Source: Streptomyces ardesiacus (GTDB lineage Bacteria > Actinomycetota > Actinomycetes > Streptomycetales > Streptomycetaceae). Taken from it: a stretch of 64,000 nucleotides of DNA. Shown in pieces: positions 23,994 through 31,122 of the stretch. The notes under the pieces were generated by a model. That model ran no database searches and was not told the DNA's origin. It saw only the letters and a program-made list of their open reading frames with translations. The stretch lies in NCBI RefSeq assembly GCF_003112575.1, contig NZ_BEWC01000007.1, positions 434,001-498,000 on the forward strand, given 5' to 3'. A program made the translations under genes and the position numbers. Numbering within the stretch: the stretch's first letter is position 1; every line of letters begins with the position of its first letter.

Positions 23994-25802
23994 ATGCCGA
24001 CCTGCCCGAACGGACACCAGTCGGGTTCCGACGACTGGTGCGAGGTCTGCGGTCACCGCATGGCCGGTGCCGTGCCGCCCCCTCCGCCTCCCCCGCCGCC
24101 CGGCGGCGGCTACGGCTTCCCGCCGCCCGCCGGTCCGGGTGGGCCCGGGGGCCCCGGCGGCGGTCCGGGCGGCGGTCCCGGCGGTCCTGGCGGCGAGCCG
24201 CAGTTGTGTCCGCAGTGCCGCACGCCGCGTGAGGGCGGTGCGCCGTTCTGCGAGGAGTGCCGGTGGAACTTCCTGACCAACACCGCCACGTCGTACACCC
24301 CGGCGGCTCCGCGCCCGCCGGCGTCCGGCGGCCCGGCGCCGCGCTTCGGGCAGCCTCCGGCGGGCCCCTCCGGCGGCCCGTCCTTCGGCGGCGGTGACGG
24401 GTACGACTACCAGGGCTCCCGCCCGTCCCAGGTGAACCGCCCCGCCGAGCCGATCCCCCCGGGCCCGCCGCCCTTCGGCGGCGACCCGTCGGGCCGCGGT
24501 GGTCCCGGTGGCCCGAGCGGCCCGGGGAACGGGCCCGGCGGCCCCTTCGGGTCCGGTGGCCCCGGGGGTCCCGAGAGGCCCGGTGGCCCCGGTGGTCCGG
24601 GTGGTCCCGGAGCCTTCGGCGGCCCCGGTGGCCCTGACGGACCCGGCGGCCCCAACGGCCCCGGCGGTCCCGGCGGCTTCGGCAACTCCGACGGTCCCCA
24701 CCGGCCCGGCGGCTTCGACGGCCCCGGCGCCCCGGGTGGACCCGGCGGCTCCGACCGGCCCGGTGGCCCCGGTGGTTTCGGCAACTCCGACGGTCCCGAC
24801 CGGCCCGGCGGCTTCGGCGGTCCCGGCGCCCCGGGTGGACCCGGCGGCCCCAACGGTCCTGGCGGACCGGGTGGTTTCGGCAACTCCGGCGGCTCCGACC
24901 GGCCCGGCGGCTTCGGCAGGCCCGGGGGTCCCGGCGGCCCCAACGGTCCTGGCGGACCGGGTGGTTTCGACGGTCCGGGTGGTCCGGGTGGTCCGGGTGG
25001 CCCCAACGGACCCGGCGGCCCCAACGGACCCGGCGGTCCCGGTGGGCCCGGCGGTCCGAACGGCCCCTCCGGGCCCCCGTCCCCGCCCGGTTTCGGTGCC
25101 GACCCCTCGCGGCCGGTTCCGCCGCCGCCCGGCCCCGTGCCGCCCGCGCCGGGTGGTCCGGGTGGCGCGCCTCAGGGGTTCCAGGCCGGTCCCCCGGCCC
25201 CGCCCGCCTTCCCGCAGGAGACCAACCGCCCGCAGCAGGGCGGCCCGTCCTTCGGCGGCGGAGACGACGACTGGGTGCTCTCCCCGCCGACCTCCGGCGG
25301 CCCGGGTCCGGCCCAGGGCGGCGGCTACGGCTACCCGCAGCCCGGCGCCACCCAGGCGCCGCCCGGCCAGGGCTTCCCGCAGCGGCCCCAGCAGCCGACG
25401 ACCTGGTCGGCGACGATCGGCCCGGACCGCGAGTACTTCATGGCGATGATGCAGCGCTCCGGCCCCGAGGCCGCGGGCCTGAACCTGCCCGCGTACTCGC
25501 CCGAGCAGCAGCGCACGCTCACCGGCAACCAGATCACCATCGGCCGCCGTCGGCACTCCACCGGCGACACCCCGGACATCGACCTGGCCGTGCCGCCGGA
25601 GGACCCGGGTGTCTCGCACCAGCACGCGGTGCTGGTGCAGCAGCCGGACGGCGGTTGGGCGGTCGTCGACCAGAACTCGACGAACGGCACGACGGTCAAC
25701 GGCGGCGAGGAGCCGATCCAGCCCTTCGTGCCGGTGCCGCTCCAGGACGGCGACCGGGTGCACGTGGGCGCCTGGACGACGATCACCATCCGCCGGGGAT
25801 AG
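23994..25802 (+). CDS. FHA-domain protein with zinc ribbons and a collagen-like tract
   Basis: A 602-residue protein ending in a forkhead-associated domain that binds phosphothreonine. Zinc motif 1 is CPNGHQSGSDDWCEVCGH (4-21), motif 2 CPQCRTPREGGAPFCEECRW at about 73-92. Residues about 160-380 are repeats of Gly/Pro-rich type (GGPGG, PGGFGNSDGP, PNGPGG). The FHA domain (about 500-602) has ITIGRRRHSTGDTPDIDLAV, DPGVSHQHAVLVQQPDGGW and VVDQNSTNGTTVNGG, so the Arg, Ser-His and Asn phosphopeptide residues are all present. It is the last gene of the pknG group and a candidate output protein, as GarA is in mycobacteria. The GarA-type ETTS phosphosite is not visible. Confidence 0.88.
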   Translation: MPTCPNGHQSGSDDWCEVCGHRMAGAVPPPPPPPPPGGGYGFPPPAGPGGPGGPGGGPGGGPGGPGGEPQLCPQCRTPREGGAPFCEECRWNFLTNTATSYTPAAPRPPASGGPAPRFGQPPAGPSGGPSFGGGDGYDYQGSRPSQVNRPAEPIPPGPPPFGGDPSGRGGPGGPSGPGNGPGGPFGSGGPGGPERPGGPGGPGGPGAFGGPGGPDGPGGPNGPGGPGGFGNSDGPHRPGGFDGPGAPGGPGGSDRPGGPGGFGNSDGPDRPGGFGGPGAPGGPGGPNGPGGPGGFGNSGGSDRPGGFGRPGGPGGPNGPGGPGGFDGPGGPGGPGGPNGPGGPNGPGGPGGPGGPNGPSGPPSPPGFGADPSRPVPPPPGPVPPAPGGPGGAPQGFQAGPPAPPAFPQETNRPQQGGPSFGGGDDDWVLSPPTSGGPGPAQGGGYGYPQPGATQAPPGQGFPQRPQQPTTWSATIGPDREYFMAMMQRSGPEAAGLNLPAYSPEQQRTLTGNQITIGRRRHSTGDTPDIDLAVPPEDPGVSHQHAVLVQQPDGGWAVVDQNSTNGTTVNGGEEPIQPFVPVPLQDGDRVHVGAWTTITIRRG

Positions 25803-25827
25803 AGGGGGACGGGCCCGGGGCCCTCCG

Positions 25828-26802
25828 TCAGGCGAACGGCCAGGCGTACGGCCCCTCGGGGTCGTCCAGCCACGCCCAGGCCCGTTCGCCGCTGACGGTG
25901 ATGCCGTAGCGCTCGCGGCGCGGGGCGTCCTCGCGGTCCCACAGGGCGTACGCCTCCTGCGGGTCGAGGCTGCCCCGGCTCAGCGCCAGCAGGAAGCGGA
26001 ACAGGTCGTTCTCCCGGGCCCGGCGCGGTACGCCGCCCAGGCCCGGCGTCTCCGGCTCGGTCCGGTCCCCGCCGCGCAGCGGCACGAAGTACGCGGGCGT
26101 GGGCAGGAAGCGCCCCTCGGCGTGCCGGGCGTCGCGGACGGTGAGGACGACCAGCCCGGTGGCGAGCGGGGTCAGGATCCGGCCGCCGGGGCGGCACTGG
26201 GCCGGCCAGGCGTGCGGCACCGAGGACAGCGCGCAGGTGGCGAGGATCCGGTCGTAGGGGGCGCGCTCGGGCACCCCGCGGGCTCCGTCGCCCGTGACCA
26301 CGGCGGGGTGGTACCCGGCGGCGTCCAGGTGCCGGCGGGCCGACTCGGTGATCTCGGGGTCCAGGTCGACGGTGGTGACCAGGGCGTCGTCGCGGAGCCG
26401 GTGGGCGAGGAGGGCCGCGTTGTAACCGGTGCCGGCGCCGATCTCCAGGACCCGGTCGCCGTCCCTCACGTCCAGTTCGGCCAGCATCATGGCCATCAGC
26501 GAGGGCTGGCTGCTGGAGGAGAGCAGCTCGCCGTCGCGCAGCCGGGTCGCCAGCGGGGCGTCGGCGTAGGCGCCGCGCACCCAGCGTTCGCGGGCACCGG
26601 GGTCGGGGTCCTCTCCCCACCGGCGTTCGTAGCCGCCCCGGGCGCCGACGTAGTAGTACGGCACGAAGAGGTGACGCGGAACCGCCCAGAACGCCTCCCG
26701 CCACACCGGGTCGGCCGCCCAGGCGCCGCTCAGGTCGATCTCCCGCACCAGCTCCGCCCGCGCGGAGGCGGCGAGGCTGTCCAGGTCCTCGTAACCGCCC
26801 AT
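25828..26802 (-). CDS. PCMT-like SAM-dependent methyltransferase
   Basis: A 324-residue methyltransferase related to protein-L-isoaspartate O-methyltransferases. The pre-motif SSSSQPSLMAMMLAELDV resembles the PCMT substrate loop. SAM motif I is VLEIGAGTGYNAALLAHRL, motif post-I is TVDLDPEITESARRHL, and APYDRILATCALSSVPHAW follows. An extra C-terminal domain of about 100 residues is not part of classic PCMT. It lies convergent to the FHA gene with 25 bases between them and divergent from the globin gene. It could repair isoaspartate or methylate another substrate; sequence alone does not decide. Confidence 0.85.
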   Translation of the reverse strand: MGGYEDLDSLAASARAELVREIDLSGAWAADPVWREAFWAVPRHLFVPYYYVGARGGYERRWGEDPDPGARERWVRGAYADAPLATRLRDGELLSSSSQPSLMAMMLAELDVRDGDRVLEIGAGTGYNAALLAHRLRDDALVTTVDLDPEITESARRHLDAAGYHPAVVTGDGARGVPERAPYDRILATCALSSVPHAWPAQCRPGGRILTPLATGLVVLTVRDARHAEGRFLPTPAYFVPLRGGDRTEPETPGLGGVPRRARENDLFRFLLALSRGSLDPQEAYALWDREDAPRRERYGITVSGERAWAWLDDPEGPYAWPFA

Positions 26803-26890
26803 GCCTCCACAGTACGGGCCGGACGGACGGGGTGGGCGGGTTCCGGGAGCGGGCCTAGGTCTTGAGTCCTATGCCCCCGTGTCTGAGACC

Positions 26891-27304
26891 ATGGACGGCG
26901 TGAATGAGATTCGGCGCGGCACGCTTCAGGAGCAGACCTTCTACGAGCAGGTCGGCGGGGAGGAGACCTTCCGCCGGCTCGTCCACCGCTTCTACGAGGG
27001 GGTCGCCGAGGACCCGATCCTGCGGCCGATGTACCCCGAGGAGGACCTGGGTCCGGCCGAGGACCGTTTCGCGCTGTTCCTGATGCAGTACTGGGGCGGC
27101 CCGACGACGTACAGCGACAACCGGGGCCACCCGCGGCTGCGGATGCGGCACGCCCCCTTCGCCGTCGACCGGGCCGCGCACGACGCCTGGCTGAAGCACA
27201 TGCGGGTCGCGCTCGACGAGCTGGGGCTGTCCGAGGAGCACGAGCAGACGCTGTGGAAGTACCTCACGTACGCGGCGGCCTCGATGATCAACACTCCGGA
27301 CTGA
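26891..27304 (+). CDS. glbO: Group II truncated hemoglobin
   Basis: A small heme protein of 137 residues, the TrHbO type that reacts with oxygen, NO or peroxide. The sequence TFYEQVGGEETFRRLVHRFY contains the B10 Tyr, LFLMQYWGGPTTYSDNRGHP the CD-E region, LRMRHAPF the proximal F8 His, and AHDAWLKHM the G8 Trp typical of group II. The start is uncertain: ATG at 26891 or GTG at 26900, which would give 134 residues. It is a single gene. Confidence 0.9.
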   Translation: MDGVNEIRRGTLQEQTFYEQVGGEETFRRLVHRFYEGVAEDPILRPMYPEEDLGPAEDRFALFLMQYWGGPTTYSDNRGHPRLRMRHAPFAVDRAAHDAWLKHMRVALDELGLSEEHEQTLWKYLTYAAASMINTPD

Positions 27305-27467
27305 TCCCCCTTCCTGCGTGATCCGGCGCACTGACGGGCGCATTCCGGTCAGCCGACGCCGGATTCCGGTCACGATCCGGTCAAGCCCGGGGCCCGAGCG
27401 CTTACTTCCGACCCCCCTCCTCTGACAACATCCGGAACAGGTCTGGACAACAGCGGCAGGGGGCCGA

Positions 27468-30400
27468 GTGTCGGGGTTCGGGGGGCTCACGCAGTTCGTG
27501 CTGCTGCGGGCGCGGGCGCACCGCCTGCTGCTGGCCGCGGCCCTGCTCACCGTGCTGCTCACCACGACGGTGCTGGCCACCCTCACCGCCTACTCCGGCG
27601 CCGTCGGCGACGCGGCCCTGCGGCACAGCCTGGCCGACGCGCGCACGGGGGCCGACGCCGCGCTGGTCGTGAAGGCGGACGTACCGGCCGCACAGCGGAA
27701 GGCCGCCGACGCCACCGTGCGCGAGGGCGCGGCGAAGACCTTCGACGGGCTGCCGCTCACCGTACGGACCCTGGTGCGCTCGGGCCCGTACGCCCTGCCC
27801 GCCTCCCTGCGGCCGCCGACCGAGCGTTCCGCCGACCCCGATCTGACGTTCTTCGCGGCACTCGACCCGACGCAGGTCCGCGTCGAGGAGGGTCGCATGC
27901 CCGGGGCCGGCACGGGGGCCGGGACCGGGGGCGCGGACGCCGACGGCACGGTCGAGGTGGCGGTGCCCGTGGCCGCCGCCGAGCGCGTGGGCGTCGGTCC
28001 CGGCGACCGGCTCACCCTCACCGACCGGCTCGACGGCCCGGCCGTGCGCGTCGTGGTCACCGGCCTGTACCGGCCGGTCGACGCCGGATCGCCCTACTGG
28101 CGCCTGGACGACCTGGAGGGGCGCGGGGTGAAGCAGGGCGGCTTCACGACGTACGGGCCGCTGCTCGCCCCGCCGGGCGCGCTGAACGGCGGCCGGGTCA
28201 GCGTGGGGACGTCCGGGTGGCTGGTGACGGCGGACTACTCGACGCTCACGGCCGGGCGGACCGAGGCCCTCGGGGAGGCGGCCCGCGGCGGTATGGCCTG
28301 GCTGCGCGAGCAGAAGGTGCTCAGCGGGGCCACGGCGGCGACGACGGACCTGCCCACGACTCTGGAGCGCCTCGACCGTTCGCTGGAGGTCTCCCGCTCC
28401 ACCCTTCTCGTCATCGCGCTGCAACTCGTCCTGCTGGCGGGCGGCGCGCTGCTGCTGGTGGCCCGGCTGCTGAGCGTGGAGCGGGCCGGTGAGCTGCGGC
28501 TGCTGCGGGCCCGCGGCGCCTCCCGGGCCCGGCTGGCGGCCGGTTCGGCGCTGGAGGCACTGCTGCTGGCCGTGCCCGCGCTGGTCTGCGCGCCGCTGCT
28601 GGCGGGGCCGCTGGTCCGGCTGCTGGCCGGGCAGGGCGCACTGGCCCGGATCGGGCTCGGCTGGGAGCCGTCGGCCGGCGGCGGCGGCACGGTGTGGCTG
28701 GTGGCGGCGGTGGCGGCCCTCGGGTGCACCCTGGCCGTGACGCTGCCGGCGCTGACCCTCGCGCCGGAGGCCGGTAGCGGCCGGTCCCGGGCGCTGCCGG
28801 GCTGGTTGCGGGCCGGCGCGGACGTGGGCCTGCTGGTGCTCGCGGGCATCGCCTACTGGCAGCTCGACCAGCAGACCTCCGCCGGCGGCCCGGGCGACGG
28901 CGACGACGTGGGCACCCTCGGGGTCGATCCGCTGTTCGTGGCGACGCCGGCCCTGGCGCTGCTGGCCGGGACGGTGCTCGCGCTGCGGCTGCTGCCGCTG
29001 GTGGCGCGGCTCGCGGAGCGCCGGGCGGCGAGCGGGCGCGGGCTGGCGGCGGCGCTGGCGGGCTGGCAGCTCAGCCGCCGTCCGATGCGCGGGGCGGGTC
29101 CCGTGCTGCTGCTGGTGCTCGCGGTGGCGCTGGGCACGATGGCGATCGGGCAGGGCGCCTCCTGGTCCCGTTCGCAGGACGACCAGGCCGACTTCCGCAC
29201 GGGGGCACCGATCCGGGTGCAGGCCGCGGGCACGCCGGGCCTGGGCCGCACCGACCGGATCGCGGGCGTGCCGGGGGTGGCGGAGGTCGCTCCCGCGGCC
29301 CGTTCCGAGATCTCCCTGTCCGGCGACCGGACGGCGACGGTGCTCGCGCTGGACACCGCGCACGCGGCGGACACGGTGCTGCTGCGGCCGGACCTCGCCG
29401 ACGAGTCGCCTCGCGGGCTGCTGTCCGGGATGGCCCCGCAGGCTCGGCCGAAGGGCGCGGGGATACCGGCGGACACGGCCCGGCTCGCGCTGACGGCGGC
29501 CCTGAGCGTCCCGGACGCCGCCGCCCCCGGCTCGGGCTCCGGCCCCGCCGCCGGCTCCGACGCCCGCTCGGCGGACGTGACGGTCACCGTCGAGGACCGC
29601 TGGGGCACCCCGTACGGGCTCCAGGCCGGCTCCCTGCCCGCCGACGGCCGGGAGCACACCCTCGGCGTGGACGTCGACGCCGGGCCGCTCACCCTCACCG
29701 GCGTCGAGTTCACGGTGGTCCAGCCGAACGGCAGGAGCGAGGAACACCGCCTGACCGTCCGGCGGGTGACGGCCACGGCCGCCGACGGGACCGTACGGCC
29801 GGTGCCGCTGCAGCAGACCTGGACGGCCGCCTCCGCCCTGTCGCCCCCGGCGGCCACGCCGGGCGGGGAGGAGGGCGCCCCTTCCACCCCGCGTCTGCTG
29901 GAGTCCGAACCGCTCGCCGTCGCGTACTCCACGGGCTACTCGGACGCCCTGAGCTGGAAGACGACCGCGCTGACCGTACGGCTGCGGGTCGCCCAGCCGA
30001 AGCCGGCCGAGGTGACCGCCGTGGCCACCGACCGTTTCCTGGAATCCTCCGGCGCCCGTACCGGGCAGCGCGTCACGGTGCTGCTCGCCGGTGGCGACGT
30101 CCCGGTGCGGATCGTGCGCTCCGTGCGCGCGCTGCCGGGCACCGGGACGGAGACGCCCTCGGTGCGCTTCGGCGGCACGCTGCTGGTCGACCTGCCGGCG
30201 GTGAACCGGTACCTGCAGGCGCGGTACGGCGCCACCGTCGAGCCCACCGAGTGGTGGCTGCGGCCCGGGCCGGGGAAGACCGGCGAGGCGGCGGCCGGCC
30301 TGCGGGCGTTCCCGGACACGGCGCCGGCCGAGGTCCTGGTGCGCGACGAGGCCGCCGAGCAACTGCGGGACGACCCGTTCGGCGCCGGGCCGGGTGCGGC

Positions 30401-30815
30401 GTTCGCCGCGGCGACCCTGGTGGCGGCCGCACTGGCCGCGGTCGGTTTCGCGGTGAGCGCCGCGGGGTCGCTGCGCGAGCGGGGCAGGGAGTTCGCCGTC
30501 CTGCGCGCCCTGGGCGCCTCGCGCCGCGGGCTGGCCCGGACGGTCGCCGTCGAGCACGGCGTGCTGACCGGCCTGGCCCTGCTGACCGGCGCCGCCCTGG
30601 GCGCGGTCCTGACCCGGGCGGTGATCCCGCTGACCGTACTGACCCCCCAGGCCGCCCGCCCCGTGCCGGACGTGGACGTGATCCTTCCGGCCGGCCGGAT
30701 CGCCCTCCTGCTGGCCGGCATGGCCGTCGTCCCGCTTCTGGTCACGGCCGCCCTGTCCCTGCGCCGCACGGACACGACGGTGACCCTGAAGGACGACGGA
30801 GGTACCGGCCGGTGA
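27468..30815 (+). CDS. ABC transporter permease, FtsX/MacB type
   Basis: A large membrane protein of 1115 residues. The first helix is HRLLLAAALLTVLLTTTVLA, then a long outer domain (about 45-300), helices around 310-520 and a second outer domain. The C-terminal FtsX block runs from about 980 with AAATLVAAALAAVGFAVSAA, EFAVLRALGASRRGLARTVA and a final IALLLAGMAVVPLLVTAALS. Two FtsX domains in one chain are typical of this actinobacterial exporter group. The start is the GTG at 27468. It works with the second permease at 31105 and the ATPase at 33932. The substrate is unknown; lipids, lipoproteins or peptides are the usual cargo of the family. Confidence 0.88.
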   Translation: MSGFGGLTQFVLLRARAHRLLLAAALLTVLLTTTVLATLTAYSGAVGDAALRHSLADARTGADAALVVKADVPAAQRKAADATVREGAAKTFDGLPLTVRTLVRSGPYALPASLRPPTERSADPDLTFFAALDPTQVRVEEGRMPGAGTGAGTGGADADGTVEVAVPVAAAERVGVGPGDRLTLTDRLDGPAVRVVVTGLYRPVDAGSPYWRLDDLEGRGVKQGGFTTYGPLLAPPGALNGGRVSVGTSGWLVTADYSTLTAGRTEALGEAARGGMAWLREQKVLSGATAATTDLPTTLERLDRSLEVSRSTLLVIALQLVLLAGGALLLVARLLSVERAGELRLLRARGASRARLAAGSALEALLLAVPALVCAPLLAGPLVRLLAGQGALARIGLGWEPSAGGGGTVWLVAAVAALGCTLAVTLPALTLAPEAGSGRSRALPGWLRAGADVGLLVLAGIAYWQLDQQTSAGGPGDGDDVGTLGVDPLFVATPALALLAGTVLALRLLPLVARLAERRAASGRGLAAALAGWQLSRRPMRGAGPVLLLVLAVALGTMAIGQGASWSRSQDDQADFRTGAPIRVQAAGTPGLGRTDRIAGVPGVAEVAPAARSEISLSGDRTATVLALDTAHAADTVLLRPDLADESPRGLLSGMAPQARPKGAGIPADTARLALTAALSVPDAAAPGSGSGPAAGSDARSADVTVTVEDRWGTPYGLQAGSLPADGREHTLGVDVDAGPLTLTGVEFTVVQPNGRSEEHRLTVRRVTATAADGTVRPVPLQQTWTAASALSPPAATPGGEEGAPSTPRLLESEPLAVAYSTGYSDALSWKTTALTVRLRVAQPKPAEVTAVATDRFLESSGARTGQRVTVLLAGGDVPVRIVRSVRALPGTGTETPSVRFGGTLLVDLPAVNRYLQARYGATVEPTEWWLRPGPGKTGEAAAGLRAFPDTAPAEVLVRDEAAEQLRDDPFGAGPGAAFAAATLVAAALAAVGFAVSAAGSLRERGREFAVLRALGASRRGLARTVAVEHGVLTGLALLTGAALGAVLTRAVIPLTVLTPQAARPVPDVDVILPAGRIALLLAGMAVVPLLVTAALSLRRTDTTVTLKDDGGTGR

Positions 30816-31122
30816 ACCCCGTGACCGCCCCGCCACCGGCCGAGACGGCCACCCTCACACCGCCCCACACCGCCGTACGGACACCGCGCCGCACCCCCTC
30901 GGCGGCCGGCCCCGAACTCCAGGGAGGCCCCGCGCCGGCGGGCCCCGGGCCGGTGACTCCCGGGCCGGTCTCCGCCGTGACCGCCCCTCGGGCCCGCACC
31001 CGACCGCGGACGGCCGCCTTCCCGTCCGCCGCCCCGCTCCACGGCGACCCAGCCGCCCACGCCGACACCACGGCCCCCCTCGCAGAACCCGGAGGTACCG
31101 GCCGGTGACCCCCGTGACCGCT
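30798..31122. repeat. Direct repeat carrying ribosome site and start codon, 293 bases apart
   Basis: 30798-30829 and 31091-31122 match over about 31 bases with one difference before the final position. Each copy holds GGAGGTACCGGCCGGTGA, so each has its own ribosome site, GTG start and upstream stop. A third, weaker copy lies near 30970-31010 (GTGACCGCCCCTCGGGCCCG). Confidence 0.7.
30812..31108 (+). CDS. Doubtful small Pro/Ala/Thr-rich reading frame between two permease genes
   Basis: A 98-residue frame starting with GTG (overlapping the previous TGA) and preceded by GGAGGT at 8 bases, the same signal as the next gene. The composition is low-complexity (NPVTAPPPAETATLTPPHTA) with no domain. 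Its beginning and its middle (VSAVTAPRARTRPRTAAF) resemble the N-terminus of the following permease (TPVTAPWTRTRLRAAPG). It therefore looks like sequence produced by repeated duplication of that gene's 5' end. It may be translated, but I doubt a function. Confidence 0.35.
   Translation: MNPVTAPPPAETATLTPPHTAVRTPRRTPSAAGPELQGGPAPAGPGPVTPGPVSAVTAPRARTRPRTAAFPSAAPLHGDPAAHADTTAPLAEPGGTGR

Noticed and set aside
18995..23995. A 1666-codon open frame on the minus strand
   Set aside because: It lies antisense to pknG, the phosphatase and the vWA gene. Such long frames arise from third-position GC bias.
25803..25832. Possible terminator between the FHA and methyltransferase genes
   Set aside because: GACGG/CCGTC arms pair only with bulges and run into the methyltransferase stop; too weak to list.
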